Origin: Deltaproteobacteria bacterium
GTDB taxonomy: Bacteria > Desulfobacterota > Deferrisomatia > Deferrisomatales > JACRMM01
Direction: 5' to 3'
DNA length: 64,000 nt
NCBI GenBank assembly: GCA_016214985.1
Contig: JACRMM010000018.1
Location: forward strand, 1 to 64,000
Below, in pieces: positions 24,075 to 32,179 of this stretch. A program made the translations under genes and the position numbers. The stretch's first letter is position 1, and the number at the start of each line of letters is the position of its first letter. The notes under the pieces are model-generated. The model ran no database searches. It saw nothing but the letters and a program-made list of their open reading frames with translations, and had not been told where the DNA came from.

Positions 24075-25397
24075 ATGAGGAAGCTGGGCCTCATCAGCCT
24101 CGGCTGCGCCAAGAACCGCGTCGACGCCGAGCATCTCTTGGCCGGGCTCACTCGACGGGGCTTCGAGCTCGTCGAGGACCCCGCCGAGGCGGAGGTCGTC
24201 ATCGTCAACACCTGCGGCTTCATCCGCGAGGCGGTCGAGGAGAGCGTCGAGGAGATCCTCCAGGCCGCGCTCTTGAAGAAGGACGGCGCGTGCCGGGTCC
24301 TGGCCGTGGCCGGTTGCCTGGCCAAGCGCTACCCGGAGATGGCCCCGGAGATGCCCGAAGTCGATCACTTCTTCACCCCGGAGGACCTGCCCCGGATCCC
24401 GGAGGTGCTGGGCGCCGCCGCGGGCCTCCCCGACGCGCCGACCTTGCCGGGGCCCCGGTGCGGGCCCGGGCCGGGCCGGATCCTCACCCAGCCGCCTCAC
24501 ACGGCCTACCTCAAGATCGCCGAGGGGTGCTCCAACCGCTGCACCTACTGCACCATCCCGGCGATCCGCGGTCCCTTCCGCTCGCACGCCGAGGACCAAC
24601 TCGTGGCCGAGGCGCAGGAGCTCGCGGGCCTCGGGGTCGTGGAGCTCAACCTGGTGGCCCAGGACGTGACGTCCTACGGCGGCGATACCCAGGATCCGGC
24701 CGCGCTGACCCGTCTGCTGCGCCGGCTCGCGGCCATCGACGGGCTCGCGTGGCTCCGGCTCCTCTACGCCTACCCCGGCCGCCTGCCCGCGGGCCTCGCC
24801 GAGCTTCTCGCCGAGGGCGGCAAGCTGCTGCCGTATCTGGACGTCCCGATCCAGCACATCCATCCCCGGATCCTGCGGGCCATGGGCCGCCGGACCTCGG
24901 CGGAAGAGGTGGAGGCCCTGCTGGTCGGGCTGCAGGAGACGGTCCCGGGGCTGGTGCTTCGCACCACGACCATCGTCGGGTTCCCCGGGGAGACCGAGGA
25001 GGAGTTCGATGCGCTGGTCGCGCTGATTCGGCGGGTCCGCTTCCACCACCTGGGGGCCTTTCTCTACTCCCCCGAGGAGGGGACGCCCGCGGCCCGACTG
25101 CGGCCGAGGATCCCCGTGAAGGTCGGGCGACAGCGACTCGATCGACTCCTGGAGGCGCAGGCCGAGATCAGCGAGACCCGAAATCGGGAGTTTCTGGGCC
25201 GGACCCTGGACGTCCTGGTGGAAGGCGTCGACGAGGAGGGGGAGGTCGTGGGACGCACCTACGGTCAGGCCCCGGAGGTCGATGGCTTCACCCGCCTCTC
25301 GGGCTATGAGGGCGAAATCGAGATCGGCGCCTTCGTTCGCGCCCGGATCACGGGCGCCGACACCTACGACCTGCGGGCGGAGGTGACCGAACGGTGA
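24075..25397 (+). CDS. rimO: ribosomal protein S12 methylthiotransferase
   Basis: A 440-residue radical-SAM methylthiotransferase acting on an Asp of ribosomal protein S12. The UPF0004 domain carries 'SLGCAKNRVDAE', 'VIVNTCGFI' and 'AVAGCLAKRY', giving three cluster cysteines. The radical-SAM motif is CSNRCTYC in 'KIAEGCSNRCTYCTIP', and a TRAM domain closes the protein. The 'CAKN.VD.E' box distinguishes RimO from MiaB. The stop overlaps the GTG start of apbE. Confidence 0.95.
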   Translation: MRKLGLISLGCAKNRVDAEHLLAGLTRRGFELVEDPAEAEVVIVNTCGFIREAVEESVEEILQAALLKKDGACRVLAVAGCLAKRYPEMAPEMPEVDHFFTPEDLPRIPEVLGAAAGLPDAPTLPGPRCGPGPGRILTQPPHTAYLKIAEGCSNRCTYCTIPAIRGPFRSHAEDQLVAEAQELAGLGVVELNLVAQDVTSYGGDTQDPAALTRLLRRLAAIDGLAWLRLLYAYPGRLPAGLAELLAEGGKLLPYLDVPIQHIHPRILRAMGRRTSAEEVEALLVGLQETVPGLVLRTTTIVGFPGETEEEFDALVALIRRVRFHHLGAFLYSPEEGTPAARLRPRIPVKVGRQRLDRLLEAQAEISETRNREFLGRTLDVLVEGVDEEGEVVGRTYGQAPEVDGFTRLSGYEGEIEIGAFVRARITGADTYDLRAEVTER

Positions 25398-26392
25398 GGC
25401 CTCGGCCCCGAAGCCTCCGGTGGTCTTCCCTCCTCCTGACGGCGCTCGTCCTCTCGGCACCGGCCCGCGCCGCCACCACGACCGAGACCCGCTTCCTGCT
25501 CGGCACCGTTGTCACCATCACCCTCTCGGGGCTCTCGGACCCGCGGGCGAAGCCCGCCCTGGACGCCGCCTTCGAGGCGGTGGCCGCCGTGGATCAGGAG
25601 ATGGCGCGCCGGCCCGGAACCGCCCTCTGGCGGCTGAACGAGGCCGGGGGCGGGGTCGTCTCGCCGGAGCTGGCTGAGGTCCTGGGCGCGTCCCTCGAGT
25701 GGGCGCGCAGGACGCGCGGGGCGTTCGACCCGACCGTGGCGCCGCTCCTCGACCTCTGGGACCTCCTGGCCGGCCCCCACCCTCCTCCCTCCCCGGTGGC
25801 GCTGCGCGGCGCGCTCGGGCGAGTCGGCTGGGAGCGGGTCCGCTGGAATCCGGCGGAGCGCAGGGTGGACCTCGGGGGCACGGCGCTCGACCTCGGCGGC
25901 ATTGCCAAGGGGTACGCGCTGGACCGGGCGGCAGCGGCCCTGCGCCGGGCCGGGGTCCGGGACTTTCTCGTCGACGCGGGGGGCGACGTGCTCGTGGCCG
26001 GATCGAAGGACGGAACGCCCTGGCGCGTGGGCATCCAGCACCCCAGGGACTCGGACGCCCTGCTTCGGGTGGTCGAGCCGCGCGACGGCGTGCTCCTCAC
26101 CTCGGGCGACTACCAGCGAGCGTTCTCCTGGCAGGGGGAGACCTTCCACCACCTGCTCGACCCCCGCACCGGCCAGCCGGTGCGTAGCTGTCAGGCGGTG
26201 ACCGTGTGGGCACCGCGGCCGACCGCGGTTCCTTCGGCCGCCGTCTTCCTGCTCGGGCCGGAGGCCGGCCTCGCACTGCTCGCGTCGATCCCCGGCACCG
26301 AGGCGCTGGTGGTCGATGCGCGGGGACAGGTCCGAGAGACCGCGGGCTTCCGCCGGGTCGCGCCGGCGCGCCGTGATAAGGACGCACCGTGA
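25394..26392 (+). CDS. apbE: FAD:protein FMN transferase, secreted form
   Basis: A 332-residue periplasmic flavin transferase that covalently attaches FMN to a Ser/Thr of target proteins such as Rnf/Nqr subunits. A signal peptide covers the first 26 residues (ending SAPARA). Family landmarks are 'RFLLGTVVTITLSG', 'GAFDPTVAPLLDLW', 'LDLGGIAKGYALDRA' and 'DFLVDAGGDVLVAG'. The start is GTG, overlapping the rimO stop (GTGA). It is followed by NusG_II and Gx-type genes, a frequent trio in electron-transfer flavinylation loci. No flavinylated target is encoded in the window. Confidence 0.93.
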   Translation: MRPRPRSLRWSSLLLTALVLSAPARAATTTETRFLLGTVVTITLSGLSDPRAKPALDAAFEAVAAVDQEMARRPGTALWRLNEAGGGVVSPELAEVLGASLEWARRTRGAFDPTVAPLLDLWDLLAGPHPPPSPVALRGALGRVGWERVRWNPAERRVDLGGTALDLGGIAKGYALDRAAAALRRAGVRDFLVDAGGDVLVAGSKDGTPWRVGIQHPRDSDALLRVVEPRDGVLLTSGDYQRAFSWQGETFHHLLDPRTGQPVRSCQAVTVWAPRPTAVPSAAVFLLGPEAGLALLASIPGTEALVVDARGQVRETAGFRRVAPARRDKDAP

Positions 26393-26772
26393 GGGCGCGC
26401 GGGGCCTTCACGGCCTGGGACGCGCTCGTCGTAGGGGCGCTGGTGGCGGTCAACCTGTTTCTCCTCCTCCGGCCTTCTCCGGAGCCCGCCGCCCTGGAGG
26501 TGAGCTCCGACGCCGGCACCCGGGTCCTCGCCCTGGGACCCCGCCGTCGGGTCGACGTCCCGGGGCCGCTGGGGGTCACCACCGTGGAGCTCGATCCGGC
26601 GGGCGCCCGGGTAGTCGCCAGCCCCTGCCCCAACCGGCTGTGCCTGCGGGCGGGGCGAATCTCCCGCCCGGGCCAGGTCGTCGCGTGCGTGCCCAACCGG
26701 GTGGCGCTTCGCCTGGTCGGCCCCGACCACCCTCACCGCCGCCGGGAGGCCGTCGATGCCGTCACCCGTTGA
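26389..26772 (+). CDS. NusG domain II-containing small membrane-anchored protein
   Basis: A 127-residue protein with one N-terminal membrane segment (LVVGALVAVNLFLLL). A compact domain follows in which 'ASPCPNRLCLRAGRISRPGQ' and 'VACVPNRVALRLVG' match the NusG_II family. The paired CPNxxC and Cys-Val-Pro-Asn motifs are characteristic. Function in this family is not established; it recurs next to ApbE and Gx-transporter genes. It overlaps apbE by a GTGA and the next gene by 17 bases. Confidence 0.85.
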   Translation: MRARGAFTAWDALVVGALVAVNLFLLLRPSPEPAALEVSSDAGTRVLALGPRRRVDVPGPLGVTTVELDPAGARVVASPCPNRLCLRAGRISRPGQVVACVPNRVALRLVGPDHPHRRREAVDAVTR

Positions 26773-27328
26773 ACCGCACCAGGACACGGCGCGGCTGGCC
26801 CGGCTGGGTCTGCTCATGGCCCTGGCCGGGGTGCTCCAGGCGCTCGAAGGCCTGGTCCCGCTGCCGATCCCCTGGTTTCGGGTGGGTCTGGCCAACGCGC
26901 TGGTTCTCGCGGCGCTTCACCGGTGGGGCTGGCGGGACGGGCTTTGGGTGGGAGCCGGGAAGGTGGTCGTCGGGGGACTTCTGTCAGGACGGCTCTTCGC
27001 GCCGCCGATCCTGCTCTCCCTGGGGGGGACGTTCGCGGCCACGCTGGCCATGGCCGCCGCCCTGGGCGCGGCACCGCCGCTGGGGTTGGTCGGGATCAGC
27101 GTGGTCGGCGCCCAGGCGCACGCCCTGGCGCAGGTGGCCGTGGCCGCGACCGTGGTGGTGCGGAGCGCGGCGGTGTGGTCCCTGGCACCGCTGCTCGGCC
27201 TCCTGGCCGCGGCTACGGGCGTGGTGACGGGGCTCGTCGCCCACCGGTTGGCGCTGGCGTTGGGAGACACCGACCCCGGAGACCCGGGCGCCGAACCTAC
27301 CCCCCGGCCACCGGCGGAAACGCGCTGA
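26756..27328 (+). CDS. Gx transporter-family membrane protein (Hpre_diP_synt_I family)
   Basis: A 190-residue hydrophobic protein with five or six membrane segments. The opening 'LARLGLLMALAGVLQALEGL' and 'PWFRVGLANALVLAALHRWG' are typical of the family once annotated as heptaprenyl diphosphate synthase component I, now called Gx transporter. The fold resembles ECF-type substrate-binding subunits. Because it is linked to ApbE and NusG_II, a flavin- or electron-transfer-related transport role is plausible but unproven. Confidence 0.85.
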   Translation: MPSPVEPHQDTARLARLGLLMALAGVLQALEGLVPLPIPWFRVGLANALVLAALHRWGWRDGLWVGAGKVVVGGLLSGRLFAPPILLSLGGTFAATLAMAAALGAAPPLGLVGISVVGAQAHALAQVAVAATVVVRSAAVWSLAPLLGLLAAATGVVTGLVAHRLALALGDTDPGDPGAEPTPRPPAETR

Positions 27329-27530
27329 GCACGTCGCCGTCGCGCAGGACCTGATCGAGCAGGGCGTGACGGCCGTTGACCAGTAGGATCCTCGGCTTGT
27401 CCTCGGGCACCCGGTAGGTGCGCAGGACGTCGGCGACGGTCGCTCCCTCCGCGAACTCGCCGACGGCAGGGTTCGTTCCGCCGGGAAGAAACTGTCGCAG
27501 TCCCGCAAAGAAGCGAAGTTCGATGGTCAT
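27297..27530 (-). CDS. MoaD/ThiS-family beta-grasp sulphur carrier protein
   Basis: A 77-residue protein starting MTIELRFFAGLRQFLP and ending in Gly-Gly, the tail that E1-like enzymes adenylate and thiocarboxylate. Key stretches are 'GATVADVLRTYRVP' and 'LLVNGRHALLDQVLRDGD'. GGAGG precedes the ATG. Such carriers serve molybdopterin or tungstopterin synthesis, thiamin, or tRNA thiolation; no partner enzyme gene is adjacent. It converges on the Gx transporter gene, overlapping its last 32 bases. Confidence 0.85.
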   Translation of the reverse strand: MTIELRFFAGLRQFLPGGTNPAVGEFAEGATVADVLRTYRVPEDKPRILLVNGRHALLDQVLRDGDVLSAFPPVAGG

Positions 27531-27585
27531 GCTGCCCCTCCGGGCTGAGGTGCCGGATCGGGTGCGCGTCCCGGGCCGACGGGGA

Positions 27586-27783
27586 TCACGGGCCCCCTTC
27601 GTGCCGGGGGGCTCCGCGGTTCGCGCGCCCGGAGACGCCGTGGGTCCACCCCTCGTCGAAACCGTGGAGAAAGGCGTGGACGCACTCGCCCAGGATGCCG
27701 TGGTTGTACCCGCCCTCCAGGACCCCAAAGCACCGCGCGCCGAGCATCCGGGCGCGGATCCTGCCAAACATACCGCACCGCGG
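27586..27783 (-). pseudogene. C-terminal fragment of a histone deacetylase / acetylpolyamine amidohydrolase-family gene
   Basis: The last 60 or so codons of this minus-strand frame read 'MFGRIRARMLGARCFGVLEG', then 'GYNHGILGECVHAFLHGFDE', then a Gly/Arg tail to the stop. 'VLEGGY' followed by a helix with an 'AFL.GF' end is the conserved C-terminus of class II-type bacterial HDAC-family enzymes. The catalytic His-Asp region, about 250 residues upstream in intact relatives, is missing. The frame runs instead into the hairpin block at 27850-28069. The gene seems truncated at its 5' side by that element or an associated deletion. The exact junction lies near 27780-27840. Confidence 0.65.
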
Positions 27784-27849
27784 GCGTTCGGCAACCGGCC
27801 GGCGCCCCGGGGTGTTGACCCTCAAGCTCGAGAGGGCGGCAGTCACAGA

Positions 27850-28069
27850 CCCCCACCCAAGGTGGGGGCTTGATAACCGGGAGCCGCCCAGGGCGGCGTG
27901 GTACACCCGGAGCCGCCCGAGACGGCTGGAAGATTCTTCGGCGGCATCGGCCTCGGGGCGAGTCATCGATATGTCGGCCTCGGGTGTCAGCCTTTTTCGG
28001 CACCCCCGAGAGCCAAGGCGCGCTCCCGGAACCGTCAAACTTCGGGGGTCCCCCGCCAAAGGCGGGGGG
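27850..28069. repeat. block of strong hairpins: IS200/IS605-like or HEARO/omega-RNA-like remnant
   Basis: Two hairpins of the same design lie 200 bases apart in the same orientation. One is CCCCCACC-CAA-GGTGGGGG (27850-27868), the other CCCCCGCC-AAA-GGCGGGGG (28050-28068). Between them are GCCGCCC-A-GGGCGGC (27883-27897), AGCCG/CGGCT (27911-27927) and a long stem CTCGGG/CCCGAG (27979-28010) with an inner GCC/GGC loop. Two direct copies of TCGGCCTCGGG occur (27947, 27974). Similar hairpins in direct orientation mark both ends of IS200/IS605-type elements. The dense stem-loops also recall IscB/TnpB guide RNAs. No transposase or nuclease gene is present. Confidence 0.6.
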
Positions 28070-28144
28070 TTACCCGTTGTACTCAAGGAGAGGGTCTTGC
28101 TGCCCGCTGACCGCGGATCGCTGAACGCTTGTTGCGTCCTGGCA

Positions 28145-30340
28145 TCACGCGGCCAGGGGCTCGAGCTCACGGAGGATCCCCTCCAGCCGGGGGATCAGGT
28201 CCTCCTGGGCCGACCCGGCCCGGTGGATGCGGCGAGCCAGGGTGTCCAGGTCCACGATCAGCGCCTCGACCCTCTCCCGATACGTCCGTGACCAGGCCTG
28301 TGCAAGCTCGTCGAGGCTCGCACCCACGACGTGGTACTTCACTATCTCGTTATAGTGCAGGAGGTTGCCGTACGCCTCCTCTGCCAGAAGCTTCCGGGCC
28401 GCCTCGGCACCGTCGGCGAGGAGCGACTGATGGAACCCGGTCTTCTCCTTCTTTCCGAAGAGCCGCGAGGCCCACCCCATCGTGACGTTGCGGGTCCACT
28501 GCTGGGCGAAGGAGAGGACGCGATCGGCGTTGGAGCCGAACGCCGAGTAGGTGACGGCCGAGAAGAGCGGGATGCCGCGCTTGCCGATGGAGAGATCCGG
28601 CTCCGGAACCTCGAGGGGCGGGAGCTCGATTCCCAGGGCCGCGGCTTCCACCCGGTAGGTCTCGACCGCCTTGACCAGGAGCGACGCTGTGGGCGACGCG
28701 GCGTCGGCCAGCGCCTCGCTCGCCTCGCCCCACAAGGAGCGGATCTCGGCCACGGCCCGCGCGTTGACCACCTCGACCTTGTACCGATGCAGGACCGCAC
28801 GCATCTCCTGATAGATGCGCGCCAATTGCCGGAACACCTGCTTCAGATCCGTCGTGGCCACACCCTTCAGGGGCGGCTCGATCTTGCGGACGTAGTCTTG
28901 GACCTCCTCCGCGATCTTTCCGTGCGTGGGGTGGAAGACATCGTCCACCCGTCGGAAGAGGTCCTTCTTGATGGGCTCCTTCAGTCCGTTCAGGGCAGCC
29001 TCGAAGCTCCGAAGCGACTTCTGGGCCTGCTCCCGGGCGTCCCGAAACTCTTTCTCGCCTGCGGTAAGGGACTGGGCCTGGCGACCCGCCAGGGTCATGG
29101 CCCCCCGGAGGAGCGACCGCAGGGACACCGCCACCTGCCGGGTCGTCGTCTCCACGGCGGCCGCGAGGCGGCGCTCGCGGCCCTCACCGAGCTGCGAGCC
29201 GAGGAACTCCTGAAAGCCCTGATACTCGTCCACACTGACCGCCGCGGACTCCTCCCACACGGCAAGCATCAGTTCGTCCTTCTTCGACAGCTCCTCGCCG
29301 GCCTGCTGAAGCGCCAGGTACAGGGCCCGCAGCCCGGAGAAGGTGTAGATGGGAAGCTCGGCGCGGAAGGCGGCGAGCTCCGTCACAACCCTGCCCCGCA
29401 GGGCGATGAGGTCCTCCGCGGTGGAGTGCTCCCCGAGGTCGGCGTTGAGCACCAGGCAGGTGCTCTCGATGAGGCCCATGGACTTGATGTCGCGGAGAAA
29501 CCGCAGGTCCGCCTCCCGTAGCCCGACCCGGCTCGAGAGCACGTACACCACCAGATGGCACCCCATCAGGTAGTCCTGCACCTTCTCCATGTGCCGCGGG
29601 TTGGGCGAGTCGTACCCCTGGCAGTCGCCGAGCTCGTAGCGTCCGGCGAAGGGCAGCGCCGGGATCTCGAGGATCAGGGTGTCCACGAACGCCGCCAGCG
29701 CATCGTGGCCCGCAAACTCCCTGTGCCGCTCGAAGTCGCCGTCCGAGAACTCGATCGTCCGGGCCTCGTCCTGCACCAGCGACTCAACCTTCGCGAAACC
29801 GTCCAGGTAGGCGCGCAGCAGCGCGGCATTCTTGTCGAAGAACCCGCCCTCGCCGAGCGCCTCGTCCCCGAGCTCACGGAGCGCACGGTCGATCCCTTCC
29901 CGGTCCCGTCGCTGCCGCAGGTCGAGGTTGCGCCCCTGTTCGCCCACGCCCAGGAAGAGCGCGGCGTCCGTGACCTCGCGGTTCACGTCGGCCCAGCCCT
30001 TGAGCGCCAGGGTCGCCTTAAGGGTCGGGCCGGGCCGCACCCGGGTCACGAGGGACGTCACGATCCCCGCCCCGCGCTTCAAGAAGTCGCGGCCGATGAG
30101 CGCGTTCACCAGCGTGCTCTTCCCGCTCTTGACCGTGCCCGCCACGGCCGCCCGCAGCCGTTCTCCCTCCTGGCCACCGAGGCGGCGCAAGCGCTCCTCC
30201 CACGGTTCCAGCGGCGAGGCCGCCTCGCCGAGAAGGTCGCGGGCCGCGATCAGCGTGGACAGGAGCATCTGCAGTCGAGCGGGAACCGAAGAAGAGGCGG
30301 GATCCACGGGCACCTCGGCGTCGAGAGGAGGAGGTGCCAC
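28145..30340 (-). CDS. dynamin-family large GTPase
   Basis: A 731-residue bacterial dynamin-like protein. The P-loop is 'VAGTVKSGKSTLVNALIG', followed by a switch threonine region 'GAGIVTSLVTRVRPG' and the DxxG motif in 'ELGDCQGYDSPNPRH'. A 'CLVLNADLGE' strand stands at the G4 position. The C-terminal two thirds is helical, as in stalk domains. Such proteins remodel membranes, and in some bacteria take part in membrane repair or phage resistance; nothing here settles the role. The start is GTG at 30340. The gene faces the hairpin block, ending 76 bases from it. Confidence 0.85.
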   Translation of the reverse strand: MAPPPLDAEVPVDPASSSVPARLQMLLSTLIAARDLLGEAASPLEPWEERLRRLGGQEGERLRAAVAGTVKSGKSTLVNALIGRDFLKRGAGIVTSLVTRVRPGPTLKATLALKGWADVNREVTDAALFLGVGEQGRNLDLRQRRDREGIDRALRELGDEALGEGGFFDKNAALLRAYLDGFAKVESLVQDEARTIEFSDGDFERHREFAGHDALAAFVDTLILEIPALPFAGRYELGDCQGYDSPNPRHMEKVQDYLMGCHLVVYVLSSRVGLREADLRFLRDIKSMGLIESTCLVLNADLGEHSTAEDLIALRGRVVTELAAFRAELPIYTFSGLRALYLALQQAGEELSKKDELMLAVWEESAAVSVDEYQGFQEFLGSQLGEGRERRLAAAVETTTRQVAVSLRSLLRGAMTLAGRQAQSLTAGEKEFRDAREQAQKSLRSFEAALNGLKEPIKKDLFRRVDDVFHPTHGKIAEEVQDYVRKIEPPLKGVATTDLKQVFRQLARIYQEMRAVLHRYKVEVVNARAVAEIRSLWGEASEALADAASPTASLLVKAVETYRVEAAALGIELPPLEVPEPDLSIGKRGIPLFSAVTYSAFGSNADRVLSFAQQWTRNVTMGWASRLFGKKEKTGFHQSLLADGAEAARKLLAEEAYGNLLHYNEIVKYHVVGASLDELAQAWSRTYRERVEALIVDLDTLARRIHRAGSAQEDLIPRLEGILRELEPLAA

Positions 30341-30486
30341 GGTATCAGAAACCCGCCGCCCGCCGCAATCGGGCCGCCCTGAGTCTCAAGTCCGGTCAGA
30401 GTCTGGCCGCACGAGTCCTGCCGCCGGGAGTTCTCCTCTGCGCGGGGGGTCATTTCTGGTCGGCCGTTGGTTCCGGCCCGAGCGGG

Positions 30487-31599
30487 TCAGCTGTGGCAGG
30501 TCATGCAGAAGGTCCGTTGGGCGTCGACGTCGCCTCCGATGTGGCGCTTCGACACGTCCCGGAGCCCGTGGGGCGGGTGGCAGCTCAGGCACCCGAACGT
30601 CCGTCCGGGCATAGAGGGGTCGGGGCCGCCGGCCAGGGGGTGGCCGAAGAGAGCGTGGCCGAGGACGTCCCGGGACGACGTGACGTGGCAGCGAACGCAC
30701 AGGGCGTTGCCCTCATCGACCGTCAGGCTGGGCGCCGAGCTGCCGTGAGGGTCGTGGCACCTCGTGCAGGGCAACCGGCCGTGGAGGCCTACCGCCCAGG
30801 TCCCCCGCTCGGTGCTCTCGTGGCACGAGCGGCACAGCTCGGCCACGCTGGCCCGGAGCAGCGTCGTCGTCTTGCCGCCGTGCGGGTCGTGGCACGCGGT
30901 GCAGTCCCCTGCTGCCACGGGCCCGTGGACGAACCGCTTGCCTCCGAGCACGCGCGCCATCAGGTCCGTGTGGCAGCCTGCGCACGAGGCGGGCTGACGA
31001 AGCTTCTGCCCGAACCGGGCCGGCCGGTAGCCCGCCTCGTGGCAGGAGAAACACGCGTACACCGCCGCCGGGCCGTGCACATACGGGGCGGCGTCCCGGT
31101 CCGGATGGCACGAGCGGCAGAACTGCCCCGACGGCACCAACGATCCGTCGGTCGTGCCCGGGGTCGGTCCCAGGTCGTGGCACCCCGTGCAGGTTGCCTC
31201 TCGCTCCCGCGTGTGAAAGGTGTCCTCTGCGGACGCCCTCCCATCCGCCGGGCGCACGCGGGTCACGGAGAAGCTCGCCAGCTCCCGCTCCGTGTCGGCG
31301 TCGGAGATCCGAACCCGAGTCTGCCCCGGCGGGAGCGATAGCCGCAGGTGCCGGATCTCCTCGGCGCCCGAGACGACCGCGGACGAGGGAGTCGCGACGG
31401 TCTTCTTGCCCAGACGCACGGAAACCGTCACCCCCTGCGGATGAGCGAACACCAACAGTACGTCCGAGGTGTGGACCACCGCTCCGTCGACCGGTGTCAG
31501 GAGGCGGGCCGACGCGCCGGAAGCGCTTGCGGCGCCGGCCACCAGCGGAAGGGCCACAGTGAGTCCAACGAGCACGGAGCACCAGGGGCGGCAGATCAT
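30487..31599 (-). CDS. decaheme doubled-CXXCH cytochrome c with N-terminal Ig-like domain
   Basis: A 370-residue secreted protein: signal peptide (MICRPWCSVLVGLTVALPLV), an Ig-like beta domain over roughly residues 30-115, then ten haem motifs. In order these are CTGCH, CRSCH, CFSCH, CAGCH, CTACH, CRSCH, CTRCH, CVRCH, CLSCH and CMTCH. Repeated 'CxxCHDPHG' boxes are typical of the doubled-CXXCH family used in extracellular or outer-membrane electron conduits of metal reducers. ATG follows GGAGG. It appears to be transcribed alone; no porin gene is adjacent, so a porin-cytochrome conduit cannot be claimed. Confidence 0.93.
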   Translation of the reverse strand: MICRPWCSVLVGLTVALPLVAGAASASGASARLLTPVDGAVVHTSDVLLVFAHPQGVTVSVRLGKKTVATPSSAVVSGAEEIRHLRLSLPPGQTRVRISDADTERELASFSVTRVRPADGRASAEDTFHTREREATCTGCHDLGPTPGTTDGSLVPSGQFCRSCHPDRDAAPYVHGPAAVYACFSCHEAGYRPARFGQKLRQPASCAGCHTDLMARVLGGKRFVHGPVAAGDCTACHDPHGGKTTTLLRASVAELCRSCHESTERGTWAVGLHGRLPCTRCHDPHGSSAPSLTVDEGNALCVRCHVTSSRDVLGHALFGHPLAGGPDPSMPGRTFGCLSCHPPHGLRDVSKRHIGGDVDAQRTFCMTCHS

Positions 31600-31670
31600 C
31601 GGGTCCCTCCTCCTGCCGTCTCGGAACGGGGCTCCGAGAGAGCACGGCCGTCGTGGCGTGCCCCTTCTCT

Positions 31671-31688
31671 AGCACAACAGGGTGTGCT
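31671..31688. promoter_or_regulatory. inverted repeat upstream of the decaheme cytochrome gene
   Basis: AGCACA (31671-31676) and TGTGCT (31683-31688) are perfect 6-base arms around a 6-base centre, 72 bases upstream of the decaheme cytochrome start. The size suits a dimeric regulator. The MucR-like gene ends just beyond it. No regulator can be assigned. Confidence 0.35.
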
Positions 31689-31726
31689 CCGCATCCCCCC
31701 AAAAGGGTGAATTTCGCCGCCGTGGC

Positions 31727-32107
31727 TCAGGCGCCGGGTCGCCTGCTCTTCGCCCTCCTCGCCTCGGCCAACGTCTCGGAGAGGTCTCGCTCCCTGGCCC
31801 AGGCCGGTCGCATCGTCGAGCAGGTCCCAGCCACGAGCGGCGTGCCGGCCGGGACGCCGAAGCGCTCTCCATAGCAGCCGGGCGTGAGCCCGTGCGACGC
31901 CGAGAGGTGTCGCTTCAGCATCTTCCTCACCCACCCACACACCAGGCAGAACACCTTCTCCGCCCCGAGGGCCGCGACCAGGGGAACCGCCGGGCGACAC
32001 TCCCCCTCCCACGGCGCATCGGACTCGATCACCACGTCGAAGGTGCCCTCGACGCCGGTCAGGGACGCCAGCCGCGCGAACACCTGCCCGATTTCTAAAT
32101 GCAACAA
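31727..32107 (-). CDS. MucR/Ros-family zinc-finger transcriptional regulator
   Basis: About 126 residues. The core 'VFCLVCGWVRKMLKRHLSAS' continuing 'HGLTPGCYGERFGVP' matches the Ros/MucR prokaryotic zinc finger, with Cys-x2-Cys and two His ligands. The 'RPAVPLVAALGAEK' lead-in and basic C-terminal tail ('EARRAKSRRPGA') are also usual. The family represses by binding AT-rich DNA. The annotated start is a TTG; the true start could be somewhat internal. It lies between a sirtuin gene and a cytochrome gene; no target is evident beyond the possible palindrome downstream. Confidence 0.85.
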   Translation of the reverse strand: MLHLEIGQVFARLASLTGVEGTFDVVIESDAPWEGECRPAVPLVAALGAEKVFCLVCGWVRKMLKRHLSASHGLTPGCYGERFGVPAGTPLVAGTCSTMRPAWARERDLSETLAEARRAKSRRPGA

Positions 32108-32179
32108 GCTGAAATCACAGACTTCTTCTTGACCTTGATGGTTGGACTTTAGGATGCCCCCCTCTGCGTCTGGTCAGGA

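Noticed and set aside
27850..28069. CRISPR-like array from the repeated hairpins
   Set aside because: Repeats are few, unequal and not regularly spaced; the structure is hairpins rather than repeat-spacer units.
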